Shown: positions 43,844 through 55,600, counted from the first letter of the stretch. The stretch: DNA of 64,000 bases from Nocardia brasiliensis NBRC 14402 (GCF_000308475.2 NZ_BAFT02000016.1:1-64000), one strand, 5' to 3'. Notes: generated from the sequence alone by a model not told the origin. Translations and numbers: made by a program.

Positions 43844-43982
43844 GCACCCTTTTCGGTGTGCCGCACCCGCCGCACCCGTGCAATTCGGCTCGTCGCACCC
43901 GTTTTGTGTTGTCGCACCCGTTCTGGCGAGTGGAAGGAGGTGCGCGAACCTGTAAGGGGTGCGTGAAATCGTGAAGGGTGCG
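43844..43982. repeat. 19-bp-phased GCACCC / GGTGCG repeat array
   Basis: GCACCC occurs at 43844, 43863, 43872, 43895 and 43914; intervals of 19 recur (43844-43863 and 43895-43914). GGTGCG follows in the opposite orientation at 43939, 43958 and 43977, exactly 19 bases apart. One more GCACCC lies at 44110. The two oppositely oriented arms flank a short unpaired region near 43920-43938. Confidence 0.75.
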
Positions 43983-44306
43983 CGAACACTGTGGGCGGCG
44001 GTCGGTTCGAATGGCAAGCCGAGGACGCCACCGTTGGCGAATGGTCGGGGTTATGTGGGAGTTGGGGGCAGCGGACGCTGTCGAGCCGTTATGGGTTTTC
44101 TGGCGTGTAGCACCCGTTTTGGCGTGGCAGAGCGAGTGTGATGCGCCGAAGGTGGCTCTTGAACCCTCCTGGACTGGCCGAGCATTGTTGCGAATTGCCC
44201 GACTCTGATCCGCGGTAGCGGTGGTGGACTGCGTCGTCCGTGGCAGTGAGCGTTCCTGGACGTGAAATTTGCTGCGCCCCAATTTGTTTGGACGCCGACA
44301 CACGTT

Positions 44307-44337
44307 GACCCCAGCGCTGGCGAGCAACGCTGGGGTC
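44307..44337 (-). terminator. Hairpin terminator of the 4-TM membrane protein gene
   Basis: GACCCCAGCG and CGCTGGGGTC form a 10-bp perfect stem with an 11-nt loop, 14 bases beyond the stop of the minus-strand gene at 44352. Confidence 0.75.
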
Positions 44338-44351
44338 GAAAACGTGCGCGC

Positions 44352-44750
44352 TTACTGCGCGGCGAGTTGCCGGGCCAGCGCCCAGATCACCAGAACATCG
44401 ATCGCGATGATCACCAGGGCCCAGAACGGATAGATAGGAGCGAAGAGGAAGTTGTCCAGGATGCTGATCGCCGCCATGACGATGCCCGCGAGGTAACCCC
44501 AGGTCTTGCCGGTGACGATGCCGAAACCCGCGACCAGGACGAGGATCGCGATCACCAGGTGGATCCAACCCCACGTCGAGACGTCGACGAGGAACACCTG
44601 GTCTTCGGTGACGACGAAGATGTCGCGTCCCGCGATCGCGGCGACGGCGCTCATCAGATGCAGCAGACCGGTGACGAGGATCAGGACACCGGCGAAAATG
44701 GTCATGTCGTTGAGCACCGGGCCGGTGCGGACGGGTCCGGGACTGGTCAT
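44352..44750 (-). CDS. Small four-helix membrane protein
   Basis: 132 aa from ATG 44750, GGAG 7 nt upstream. There are four predicted transmembrane helices: 'IFAGVLILVTGLLHLMSAVAAI', 'WIHLVIAILVLVAGFGIVTGK', 'YLAGIVMAAISILDNFLF', 'WALVIIAIDVLVIWALA' (parts). The arrangement with a conserved 'WGWIHL' and 'PFWAL' matches a widespread actinobacterial family of uncharacterised membrane proteins (DUF7144-type). Function unknown. Confidence 0.8.
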   Translation of the reverse strand: MTSPGPVRTGPVLNDMTIFAGVLILVTGLLHLMSAVAAIAGRDIFVVTEDQVFLVDVSTWGWIHLVIAILVLVAGFGIVTGKTWGYLAGIVMAAISILDNFLFAPIYPFWALVIIAIDVLVIWALARQLAAQ

Positions 44751-44976
44751 AACACACACTCCTTCCGAAACGCGTGGTACACCTATCGCCTCAACGTAGC
44801 CCCTGATCAGGCGAAACCGGCGCAGATCGGGGGATGGGAACCGCTGTGGCAAACTTTCCGCGATCTCGCGCGGCGCGCCAGCATCGATGTGGTCGTTCGG
44901 GTGCCGGTGGCGCACAATAGGGGCCGCACGCGGTGGCTCCCGGCCGTTTCCGTCCAGGTGACACACATCGCTGCGA

Positions 44977-45022
44977 CACAAGGTGTTGTGCTGCACGGAC
45001 TTGTCACCCCCAAGGAGTAGTG
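44977..45022 (+). promoter_or_regulatory. Paired NrdR-like boxes upstream of nrdF
   Basis: CACAAGGTGTTGTG (44977-44990) and CCCAAGGAGTAGTG (45009-45022) are spaced exactly 32 bp start to start, the phasing typical of NrdR boxes. The first shares the GGTG centre and geometry of the box before nrdHIE (28233). They lie 57-102 bases before the nrdF ATG. The rest of the 328-bp region between 44751 and 45078 holds nothing else I can support. Confidence 0.65.
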
Positions 45023-45045
45023 TCCGGGGGAGAGAAATTCCGTGA

Positions 45046-46041
<996 letters not shown>

Positions 46042-46054
46042 ACCACCCCAACCC

Positions 46055-46088
46055 GAAAACGGCGGCAGAACGCTCTGCCGCCGTTTTC
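46055..46088 (+). terminator. Strong hairpin terminator after nrdF
   Basis: A perfect 15-bp stem, GAAAACGGCGGCAGA with TCTGCCGCCGTTTTC, 4-nt loop (ACGC). On the plus strand the 3' arm ends in TTTTC, giving a short T tract. Confidence 0.92.
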
Positions 46089-46154
46089 CGTGCCTGCGCC
46101 TCGCCACCCCTTGATCGGCAGTTCGGACCGCTCAGTGCAGAGACTTGGCAAGAG

Positions 46155-46172
46155 TTCTGAAAAAGTTCAGAA
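46155..46172 (+). promoter_or_regulatory. Inverted repeat ahead of the antitoxin gene
   Basis: TTCTGA and TCAGAA flank AAAAGT, directly before the presumed antitoxin start at 46181. Type II antitoxins usually bind such repeats to repress their own operon. Confidence 0.5.
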
Positions 46173-46180
46173 TGGAGACC

Positions 46181-46639
46181 ATGGTTACTGAGGTGCAGTG
46201 GAGCGAGCTACAGCGGGACCCGAAGTCGGTCGCCAAACTGGCTGATCAGGGCTATGTCCGGGTGTGGCGCCGCGACGGTGCGCCGCTGCTGCTGATCCGG
46301 GAGGATCGGGTGCAGGAAACCTCGGAGGGTTCGGTGACCGCGGCGCGGGCGCTACGCAACGTACTGGTGCACCTGCCGACCGACGTCGCGGCTCGCGCAC
46401 TCTTGGACGAATTTCCTTGGGTAGATGTCCTGCCGCCCGACGCTCAGGGACGGTTCGTGAAGGACTTCGCCCGTGCATTCCAAGCCTCGGCAGAGCTCGG
46501 TCAATGGGCTCTACTTGCGCAGGTAGTTGTCGAATGGCGAAGCACCGCAGCCGTATACGCGGATCCGGTGCTTGCCGAACAACTGTCCGATCCGCTGGAT
46601 GACGACTTCGGGCCGGTTCCCGAGCCGGTGGGGGAATGA
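46181..46639 (+). CDS. Candidate antitoxin (Phd/YefM-like N-terminus)
   Basis: 152 aa from ATG 46181; TTG 46145 and ATG 46172 are in-frame alternatives. The N-terminus 'MVTEVQWSELQRDPKSVAKLADQGYVRVWRRDGAPLLLIRED' (part) has the pattern of Phd/YefM-like DNA-binding antitoxins. A helical second half, 'VHLPTDVAARALLDEFPWVDVLP', follows, resembling the DUF6247 type. The toxin gene begins 3 bases after its stop. Confidence 0.65.
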   Translation: MVTEVQWSELQRDPKSVAKLADQGYVRVWRRDGAPLLLIREDRVQETSEGSVTAARALRNVLVHLPTDVAARALLDEFPWVDVLPPDAQGRFVKDFARAFQASAELGQWALLAQVVVEWRSTAAVYADPVLAEQLSDPLDDDFGPVPEPVGE

Positions 46640-46642
46640 CAC

Positions 46643-46996
46643 ATGTCTGCCAAACGGGGTGACCGGGTCGCGCCTCCTGCCCGTCCCGGCGCATGGGAAG
46701 CGCGATTTGCCACGACCGATGCTGCCAAGGGTTGGGAAGACCTGTGTCGGACAGCGCGATCCAACACGTGGGAGGCCTGGATCGTGCTCACCGAACGCCC
46801 GACGGCGCCGGAGAATCCGACTCGGCAACACCGGCTTCGGGATCGTTTCGCCACCCGCCTCATCGGCGGAAAGGTGTTGGAGCAGTGGCAATACGAGGTC
46901 ACGGCCGGTGGCCGGATCTGGTATTGCCCTGATCCCGACGTCCGCATCGTGTGGGTGGTGCTCGCCGGGTCGGGGCATCCCAAACAGACCGACTGA
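46643..46996 (+). CDS. Candidate RelE/ParE-like toxin
   Basis: 117 aa. The C-terminal half 'QHRLRDRFATRLIGGKVLEQWQYEVTAGGRIWYCPDPDVRIVWVVLAGSGHPKQTD' (shown here only by fragments: 'EQWQYEVTAGGRIWY', 'VWVVLAGSGHPKQT') has the compact beta-sheet with basic residues and the terminal Gly-His-Pro-Lys motif typical of RelE/ParE-family ribonuclease-like toxins in actinomycetes. It lies directly downstream of the antitoxin-like gene. Confidence 0.65.
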   Translation: MSAKRGDRVAPPARPGAWEARFATTDAAKGWEDLCRTARSNTWEAWIVLTERPTAPENPTRQHRLRDRFATRLIGGKVLEQWQYEVTAGGRIWYCPDPDVRIVWVVLAGSGHPKQTD

Positions 46997-47031
46997 CATG
47001 GCAGGTCGTTTCGCTCGGAGCCGGCGACCTT

Positions 47032-47850
47032 TCACCTTCTGCTGGCTCGGCGGTAGCCGATGGTGGCGGGGATGGCGAAGAGGGTGATGGCGCCTAGGGA
47101 CCAGAGGAAGGTGAGGGTCAGGGGGCGGGCGAGGGGGCCATCGAGGGCGAGGGCTTTCATGGCGTCGACGGCGACCGACATCGGCTGGTTGCGGACGACC
47201 GGTTGGATCCAGGTGGGGTAGGCGGCCAGGGGGACGAAACCGGTGCTGAAGAACATCATCAGCGAGGTGAGGATGGTGATCCCCTCGACCAGTGCGGCTT
47301 TGGCGTTGAAGACGGCGACCGAGGTGACCACGGTCGCGAAGGCCAAGCCGAAAAGCACCGGGATGAGCAGGAATACGAGCGTGGGCAGCAACCCTTGGTG
47401 GAAGCGGAAGCCGAGCAGGAACCCGACCAGGATGATGGCGAGGGTGCCCGCGAAGATCCGGCAGCCTTCGGCGACGATGCGGGACGCGAGTCCGGACGCC
47501 CGATGCACCGGCAGCACCCAGAAGCGAGCGAGCAGCCCCGCTTCCCGTTCCCGTCCGAGCAGCACCCCGCACGCGACGGCGCCGGAGACGGCACCGGCGA
47601 TGGTGACCATCGGCACCGAACCGTAGAGCGCGCTTTCACCGGTGAATCGCTGGATCTGCCCGCCGACCACCGTTTCCAGCATGATCAGCAGCAGGCACGG
47701 GATGATCAGGGCTTCCAGCAGGGTGACCGGATTGCGCGCCCAGCGCAGCAACAGCCGCTGGGTTTGGATCAGCGTGTGCCGCAGCAGCGCCGCGGCGGAC
47801 ACCTCCGAGGCGCGCACGCCCTCGCTTCGATCGGCGAGCAGTGCCATCAT
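47032..47850 (-). CDS. ABC-2 type permease (second of two)
   Basis: 272 aa from ATG 47850 (ATG 47847 directly after). Six membrane helices: 'LLEALIIPCLLLIMLETVVGG' and 'SVPMVTIAGAVSGAVACGVLLGREREAGLLARFWVLPVHR' (parts) carry the ABC-2 'R-E-x-G' coupling loop. It overlaps the first permease (ATGA). The pair forms the membrane channel for the DrrA-type ATPase at 48662, and the operon context suggests export of the NRPS product. Confidence 0.88.
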   Translation of the reverse strand: MMALLADRSEGVRASEVSAAALLRHTLIQTQRLLLRWARNPVTLLEALIIPCLLLIMLETVVGGQIQRFTGESALYGSVPMVTIAGAVSGAVACGVLLGREREAGLLARFWVLPVHRASGLASRIVAEGCRIFAGTLAIILVGFLLGFRFHQGLLPTLVFLLIPVLFGLAFATVVTSVAVFNAKAALVEGITILTSLMMFFSTGFVPLAAYPTWIQPVVRNQPMSVAVDAMKALALDGPLARPLTLTFLWSLGAITLFAIPATIGYRRASRR

Positions 47851-48665
47851 GCCCTCCCTGCGCTCAACCGGATGGTCAGCGGTATGCACACGAGCAGAAT
47901 CGCGGCCGTCCAGGCCAGCGACGGCCCCATCAGCGACCAGCTGACCCGGCCCGCGTTGCCCAGCGAGTCGCCGGCCAGCGCCCGCAGCCCGATGACGAAC
48001 TGCGAGACCGGCTGGTTGCGGACGAACGCCTGGACCCAAGCCGGAAACTGATGTGCCGGAGCCAATCCCGTCGACAGCATGCCGAAGATCAAGGGCGGCA
48101 ACACCAATGCCTGCGTGGTGGCTTCCGGGCTGCGGGACAGGGTGCCGATCACGTCCGCGCCGAGCGTCAGCGCGGTGCCGATGAGCATCGACAGCAGCAG
48201 GAAGCCGAGGGTGTGCGCGGTGTCGAGATAGAACCGGAACCCGATGACGTGCCCGCATACGACGGCCGCGCACAGCGACAGGGCCAGCCGGAAGATGTTG
48301 CCCGACATCCGCGCCGAGACCGGCACGAGCCGGCCGACGGGCATCGACCCGAAGCGCCGGTTGAGTCCGGCCACGGAATCGGTGGCCGCGCGGAACGCGG
48401 CCGAGATGGCGGTGAAGGCGGCGGCCTGCAGCACGACGAGCGGCATCATGAACTGCGCGTAGCTGCTGAATCCGGTGCCCGCGAACGTCATCACGGTCTT
48501 CAGCGGAATGTAGAAGCCCGCGGTGAACGTCGCGGGGGCGAGGATCGAGGTCAGCACCTCACCGGTTTTGACCGAGGGCACGATCAGCCGGGACGTGAGC
48601 ACCCACCATTGCCGGGCGCGCGCCGGTGTCGCGCCGACCTCGGCGAGCCAAGCTCCGGTGGTCAT
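47847..48665 (-). CDS. ABC-2 type permease (first of two)
   Basis: 272 aa, six membrane helices ('FYIPLKTVMTFAGTGF', 'FMMPLVVLQAAAFTAISAAFRAATDS' (part), 'ALVLPPLIFGMLSTGLAPAHQFP' (part)). DrrB-like ABC-2 exporter subunit, overlapping both neighbours (ATGA junctions). It works with the ATPase encoded immediately upstream, probably moving the peptide siderophore or its precursor out of the cell. Confidence 0.88.
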   Translation of the reverse strand: MTTGAWLAEVGATPARARQWWVLTSRLIVPSVKTGEVLTSILAPATFTAGFYIPLKTVMTFAGTGFSSYAQFMMPLVVLQAAAFTAISAAFRAATDSVAGLNRRFGSMPVGRLVPVSARMSGNIFRLALSLCAAVVCGHVIGFRFYLDTAHTLGFLLLSMLIGTALTLGADVIGTLSRSPEATTQALVLPPLIFGMLSTGLAPAHQFPAWVQAFVRNQPVSQFVIGLRALAGDSLGNAGRVSWSLMGPSLAWTAAILLVCIPLTIRLSAGRA

Positions 48666-49654
48666 GAGACCACCTCCACATCAACGGCTTTCGCCTCGTC
48701 GGTGGTGGCGAGGTGCCCGGTCAACTGCAGGAACACATCGTCGAGCGACGGCCTGCGCAACGCGATGTCGACCAGTTCCACCTGTGCCCCGTCCAACCGC
48801 CGCAACGCTTCCGCGAGTGTCTTCGCCCCGTCGGGCGCGGGGATGGTGATGCGATCCGAATCCGGTGTCAGCGCGGCCCGATTCTCCGCGGGCAGCAGCG
48901 GCCCGAGGGCGGCGGCGATGACGTTCAGGTCGGTGAGATCCAGCGGCACCACTTCGCAATAGCTGCCGCCGGTCCGGGATTTCAGCTCGTCCGCGGTGCC
49001 CTGGGCGATCACCACGCCGTGGTCGATCACGATGATGCGATCGCTCAGCGCGTCGGCCTCCTCGAGGTACTGGGTGGTGAGCAGGGTGGTGATGCCCGCC
49101 TTCTTGAAGCTGCGCACGAGATCCCAAACCCCTTGCCTACTACGTGGATCCAGCCCGGTCGTGGGCTCGTCGAGGAACACCACGTCCGGACGGACGACGA
49201 GGCCGCACGCGATATCGATGCGCCGCCGCATGCCGCCCGAGTAGGTGCAGACCCGGCGTCCCGCCGCACCGACTAGATCGAACTCGGTGAGCAACTCGTC
49301 CGCCCGGGCCCGGGCGGCGCGCTTGCGCAGGCCCATCAGTCTGCCGAACATCACGAGATTCTCGTAGCCGCTGAGCATGTCATCGAGCGCGGCGTACTGC
49401 CCGGTCAACATGATGGAGCGGCGCACGGCCGCCGGGTCGGTCACGACGTCGTGCCCGGCGACGAGCGCGCGGCCGCGGTCCGGGGCGATGAGCGTCGAGA
49501 GGATGTTCACCGTGGTGGTCTTGCCTGCGCCGTTGGGGCCGAGGATGCCGAGGATCTCGCCCGGCGTCGCCACGAAATCGACGCCGCGCAAGGCCTGCAC
49601 GGCACCGAACGACTTCTCGATGCCCTCGACCACCACTCCCTGCTCGGAATTCAT
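48662..49654 (-). CDS. DrrA-type ABC transporter ATPase
   Basis: 330 aa. Walker A '[17 protein letters not shown]', Q-loop '[12 protein letters not shown]', ABC signature '[16 protein letters not shown]', Walker B '[16 protein letters not shown]', H-loop '[15 protein letters not shown]'. The C-terminal domain has '[14 protein letters not shown]', typical of the daunorubicin-resistance (DrrA) group. ATG 49654 overlaps the NRPS stop (ATGA), so it is translationally coupled. It energises the two permeases that follow. Confidence 0.93.
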   Translation of the reverse strand: MNSEQGVVVEGIEKSFGAVQALRGVDFVATPGEILGILGPNGAGKTTTVNILSTLIAPDRGRALVAGHDVVTDPAAVRRSIMLTGQYAALDDMLSGYENLVMFGRLMGLRKRAARARADELLTEFDLVGAAGRRVCTYSGGMRRRIDIACGLVVRPDVVFLDEPTTGLDPRSRQGVWDLVRSFKKAGITTLLTTQYLEEADALSDRIIVIDHGVVIAQGTADELKSRTGGSYCEVVPLDLTDLNVIAAALGPLLPAENRAALTPDSDRITIPAPDGAKTLAEALRRLDGAQVELVDIALRRPSLDDVFLQLTGHLATTDEAKAVDVEVVS

Positions 49655-52600
49655 TGTTGTCCTTCCAGATGTTCGTCGAGCACGCGCGCGATGATCGGCA
49701 GCACGTGTGGTGCGGTCAGCTCGTTGTGGGTGACCTCGATGTCGTGGTTGACGACCGACCCGGTCGCGTACGGCCGCCAGCCGTCCGGTCCGACGATGTC
49801 GGAGCTGTCCACCGTCGCGCTGAAATACAGCAGGTCGCCGTCGAATACGGGTCGCTGATACCCCGCGCGGGAGCGGGCGGCCGCGTTGTACGACTCGGTC
49901 AGCCGCTCGATCATGTCCGCGTCGACGAGCGCGAGACCGCCGAGCCGTGCGCGGATGCGCTCGGCCGCTTCGCTCGCGGTGGCCTCGGCGGGCACGTCGT
50001 GGATCCCGAAGATCGCGCCGAAACTGTTGACGAAGGCGCCCGCCGTGAGCTGTTCGACGTCCGAACCGTCGACGTCGGCGGTATCCGAATCCAGTAGGGC
50101 GACAAGGCCGACGCGGTGTCCGTCCGCCTGCAACCGGGCCGCGACGGCGTGTGCGAGCACGCCGCCGAACGACCAGCCGAGCAGGTGGTACGGCCCGGAT
50201 GGTTGCAGCGCCCGAATCTCGCGGGCATATCGGTCGGCGAATTCCTCGATCGAGCGCAGCGACGGTTCGCGGCCGCTGAGGTCCGGCGCCTGCAGGGCGT
50301 AGATCGGCCGCCCCGGCCGCAGCGTCTGCGCGAATCCCAAGTAACTCCAGGAGATTCCGGACGACGGGTGGATGCAGAACAGCGCGGGCTCGGTACCGTC
50401 CGGCCGGATCGGCAACACCACGTCCAGTCCCAGCGCGAGGTCCGGTGCGGGCCGGGCCGCCGCCGCTTCCTCCTCCGCCGCAAGTTTCGCGGCGGGGGTG
50501 CGCGCGAATTCGGCTGCGGCACCGAGCGCATCGAGCCACAGACCGGCCAGCCCGGCGATCTCGGCACGGTGCAGCAGGGTTTGCGGGAACGTGAAGTCCG
50601 CGCGCAGCTTGCCGTCGACCACTGTCGCGTGCACCTCCAGCACCGAGAGCACAGGCAGGTCGGCATCGGCCGCGGCGAACAGCTCACCGAACTCGCCGGT
50701 CCGTGTCCACCCCAGGCCGTCGAGTCCGGCCGGGACATCCGAAGCGGACTCGGCCCCGTGATAACGGAAACCGATCTGCCCCGGCGCACCTTTGGCGGTG
50801 CGCAGCTGAGCACCGGTGTCCTGGTTGAGGTAACGCAGCATCCCGAACCCGATCCCGTTGTCCGGCACCGCGTTCAGCTGCTGCTTCACCGTACGGATCG
50901 CCGTGCCCAGCGCAGGACCGGCCGCGAGCGCGGCGTCGACGTCGACCTGCGCGAGTTCGAGCCGCACCGGGTAGTGCCCGGCGAGCGAACCGATCGTGCG
51001 CGACAAGCTCGCACCGGGGACGACATCGGCTTGCCTGCCTCGTCCTTCCAGGCGCAGCAGCGTATCCGTGCCCGCCGCCCCGGATCGCTGGGCCCGCCAG
51101 CGCAGCAGCGCCAACGTGAGCGCGGTCAGCAGGACGTGCTCGGTGTCGGCCGCGAACAGTCTCGGCAGGTCCGTGCACACGGTCGCGGTGACCTCGGCGG
51201 ACGCTTCGCAGCGCACCGTGCGCAGCCGACGCGTCCGATCGACGGCGGGATCCAGTGCCCGGCTGCCGACCATCGGGTCCGCGCCGGCGAGCACACCTTG
51301 CCAATACCCGAGCTCGAGAACGCGGGTGGCGCTGTGGGCTTCGTCGACGAGCGCGTGTGCCCACCGGCGCATGGATGTTCCGGTCTCCGCGAGCACCGCG
51401 GTGTTGCCGACGCGCACCTGCGCCCACGCCGCGATCAGGTCCGGCAGCAGAATCGCCCACGAGGCCTCGTCGATCAGCAGTCGGCTCGCCAGCACGAGCA
51501 GCCGACCGGCGCTGGTCCGGGCGCCGGCGTCGCCGACCGGATCGAGCCAGAGGCACCGCAGCACAACGCCGTTCGCCGGGTCCTGCCGGTTGGCCGGCGA
51601 ATCCAGTTCGGCCAGTACGTATTCGCGCAGATCGACCGAATCGGCCGCGGCATCGAACTCGACCCGGCGCACCAGCGCGCCGACCGCTACCGAGCCGGGT
51701 TCGCCCACCTGCAGTCGCCAGTCGCCGCCCGCGCGTCGCAGCCGGGCCCGGAGCATGTCGTGCCGGTCGATCACCGCCGCGAGGGTGGTGTCCAGCTGCG
51801 CACGCTCGATGCCGATCGGCAGTTCGAGCGTCGCGATGCGCGCGGCGCGCAGGAAACCGCTGTCCTGCTCCAGCAGGTACCGCGTCGTCGGCGGGAGCGG
51901 CAGGTCACCGACGCCGCCACCGGGCAGCTCCGCCAGCGGCGCGACCGCACCGGTCCCATCCACGGCCGCGGCCAGCGCGGCGACGGTGCGGTGCTCGAAC
52001 ACCTGGAGCGGCGTGCAGTCGATGCCCCGCTGCTTCGCCTGGGACACCAGCTGGATCGCGAGAATGCTGTCGCCGCCGAGTTCGAAGAACGACGCGTCGA
52101 TACCGACGCGGTCGAGTCCGAGCAGCCCGGCGACGATCTGGGCCAGGGCTTCCTCGGTCGCCGTACGGGGCGCCCGGTATTCGGTCTCCGCGGCACTGAA
52201 CTGCGGTGCGGGCAACGCTTTTCGATCCAGCTTGCCGACCGCGGTGAGCGGGATCTCGTCCAGGACGACGAACGCTGCCGGCACCATGTAGCCGGGCAGC
52301 GCCTCGGCGGCGAACTCGCGGATCTGTGCGAGATCGAGTTCGACACCGGGCTTCCGGACAAGATACGCGGCCAATACGGTAGTGCCCGCAGGGCCTGAGA
52401 CGCCCAGCGTGAGTGCGAAATCGACGCCGTCCGCCCGGCCGAGCACCGCGTCGATCTCACCGAGTTCGATCCGCTGCCCGCGCACCTTCACCTGGAAGTC
52501 GGTGCGGCCGAGATACTCCAGCACGGGCCCGCCATGCGTATCGGCCCGCGTCCACCGCACGAGGTCGCCCGTGCGATACATCCGTTCGCCCGGCGCGCCA

Positions 52601-55600
52601 TAGGGATTCGTGACGAAACGACCGGCGGTCAGGCTCGGCCTGGCGTGGTAGCCGCGCGCCAGCGCGGGCCCGGCGAGGTACAGCTCGCCCGCGACGCCGA
52701 TCGGGACCGGTCGCAGCCTGGCGTCGAGCACCATGGCGGCCGCGCCGCGAATGGGCGGTCCGAGCGAGACGGGCGCGCCGACGCGCACCGCGGCACCGGT
52801 TGCCACGACGGTGAACTCGGTCGGCCCGTACAGGTTCACCATCCGCAGGCCGCGGCGATGACCGCACCACCGCTCGACGAGTTCGGCGCCGACCGCCTCG
52901 CCGCCCACCGCGAGCACCCGCACCTCCGGCACGCCGGCGGGATCGATGGTGGCGAGCGCGGACGGCGTGATCATCACGTGCGTGACGTGCTCGGCGTCGA
53001 TCAGTTCGGCCAGCGCACCGCCGCCGAACACCCCTGCGGGCGAGACGACCGAAGCGCCGCCCCAGCCGAACGCCATCAGCGCCTCGAGTATCGACGCGTC
53101 GAAACTCGGTGAGGCGACGTGCAGTACCCGCGACTCCTCGTCCAGATCGAGCAGATCGCCCTGGGCCGCGACGAAATCGGCGATGCCGCGGTGCGTCACG
53201 GACACGCCCTTGGGGGTGCCGGTGGAGCCGGAGGTGTAGATGAGCCAGGCGGGATTGTCCAGCCGGATCGGTCGCGGCAATTCTTGGTCGCGCACCGGAC
53301 GGGCGTCCGCGGCGGACCACCGCTGCACGACGTCGAGATCATCGAGCACCAGCCAATCGGTGCTGTCCGGCAGCAGGTCCCGGTAGGCCCGCAGTGTGAG
53401 TCCCACGCGCGCACCGGAATCGGTGAGCATGTGATCGATGCGCTCGATCGGGTGCTTCGGATCGACCGGCAGGAAGGCCGCGCCGATCTTCGCCGCCGCC
53501 CACATACCGGTGAGCAGGTCGGGCGAGCGCGGCAGGCCCAGGGCCACCACGGTTTCCGGGCCGGCGCCCGCTTCGAGCAGGAGCCGGGCCAATCGATTGG
53601 CGTGCGTGTCGAGTTCGCGATAGGTGGTCGTGTCACCGGCCGCGACCACGGCGGGCCGCTGCGGATATCGAGCCACGGTAGCCGCGAGCAAGGCGGGCAG
53701 CGTCGTCGCTCCGACGCTGTCGAAGCCGCGCACCGGAATCAGTTGCGCGCGTTCCTGGTCGTCGAGCAGCTCGATATCGGCGACCCGCACGTCGGGCCGG
53801 GCCAGTACCGCGGCCAGGATCCGGCGCCAGCGGGTGACGAACGAGGACACGGTCGCCGCGTCGAACAGGTCCGTCGCATAGGTCAGTACACCGGCGAGAC
53901 CCGCCGGGCCGGACGCGTCGAAGCGTTCGCGCAGATCGAGGGTCAGATCGAATTGCGAAGCGCGCCGGTCGAAGTCCTCCACCTCCAGCCGCAGCCCGGG
54001 CAGTTCCAGCACCGGCTCGACGAAGTTCTGCAGCGACAGCGACACCTGGAACAGCGGGTGGTGGGCCGTCGACCGGGCCGGATTCAACGCCTGCACGAGA
54101 CGTTCGAAGGACACGTCGGCGTGGGCGAACGCGTCGAGATCGGCCGTCCGCACGGCATGCAGGAACTCGGCGAAGCCGAGCCCCGGATCGACCACGGTGC
54201 GCAACGCGAGCGTGTTGACGAACATGCCGACCAATTCGTCCAGCGCGGCCTCCCCGCGGCCCGCCACGGGTGTGCCGATCACCACGTCGTCGGTGCCGCC
54301 GAGCCGTGCCAGCAGCACGGCCAGGGCCGCGTGCACGACCATGAACAGGCTCGTCTGTTGCGTCGCCGCGAATTCGACCAGGGCGCTGTGCAGTTCGGCC
54401 TCGATCGTGAACTCGACGTCGGCGCTGTGCATCGACTGCACGGCCGGGCGCGGGCGATCGGCGGGCAGCTCCAGCACCTCGGGGGCGTCGGCGAGGGTCT
54501 CGGTCCAGTACCGAATCTGGCGTGCCGCCAAGGAATCCGGATCGGTCTCGCTGCCGAGCACCTCACGATGCCACAGCGCGAAATCGGCGTACTGCACCGT
54601 CAACGGCACCCGTGTGGTGTCGGCGCCCGCCGCACGCTCGGAGTAGGCGGCGACGAGATCGGTGGCCAGCGGCGCCATCGACGCGCCGTCCGCGCTGATG
54701 TGGTGCACCACCAGGACAACGACGTGCACCGCCGCGGCCTCGGCGACCGGCGACGGCTCCGCCGTGGCATGACCGGACGCTACGGCGGGCACGCCCGCGA
54801 ACGCACCCGACGACACTGCCGGAGCACCGCCGACCGCACCGGACGACACCGGCCCCGCCGCTCGCGTGGTATCGGTCGCCGCGACGGAACCTGCTGTGAC
54901 ACGGAACAATCCGACCCGCAACGGCGGCTCATGGCTGATGTCGAAGCCGGTGTCCGCGAGGGCGTTGATCCGAGTACGCAGGGCCGTACCGTCTTCGGTG
55001 TCGACGACGACCAGCCCGGGATCCGCCGATTCGGCGTTCATGATCACCTGGCGCGGACCCTCCGCATCGGCCGGGTAGATCGTGCGCAGGCTCTCGTGCC
55101 TGCGCACCACATCGGTCAACGCGTGGCGCATCGCATCGACGTCGAGGGTGCCGGTGAGTCGCAGTGCGACAGCGATGTTGTAGGCGGGCGAGCCGGGGTC
55201 GAGCCGGTTCAGCACCCACATCCGCTGTTGCGCGGGGGAGAGCGGGATGCGGTCCGGGCGGATGCGCGGTGCGAGCGCGAACCGGCCCGGCGCACCGTCG
55301 GTGGCTGGGACGACGCGGGCGGACAGCTGCGCGACGGTGGGCGCGTCGAACAGGTCGCGCAGGGCGATGGTCGAGCCGAGGGCCGAATTGACCCGTGCGA
55401 CAACCTTTGTCGCGCTCAGCGAGTTGCCGCCGAGTTCGAAGAACGATTGATCGACGCCGACCCGCTCGGTGCCGAGCACGTCGGCGAACACCTCGGCCAC
55501 CGCCTGCTCCACGGGCGTGCGAGGCGCCAGATACGGCCGGTTGGCGTCCGAGAAGTCGGGCACCGGAAGCGCTTTGCGGTCCAGCTTGCCGACCGGCGTG

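Larger units (their letters stand above)
43365..44306. other. Gene-free region with several repeat and palindrome elements
   Basis: About 940 bases upstream of the Xre gene and downstream of the 44352 gene, with no ORF I can support: frames here are short and lack ribosome sites. It holds the direct repeats at 43404-43438, GGAAC palindromes at 43651-43769 and the phased GCACC repeats at 43844-43982. The role is unknown. Confidence 0.6.

Noticed and set aside
43844..43982. CRISPR array
   Set aside because: The repeated units are only about 6-10 conserved bases, they change orientation, and spacers are far too short; there are no cas genes.
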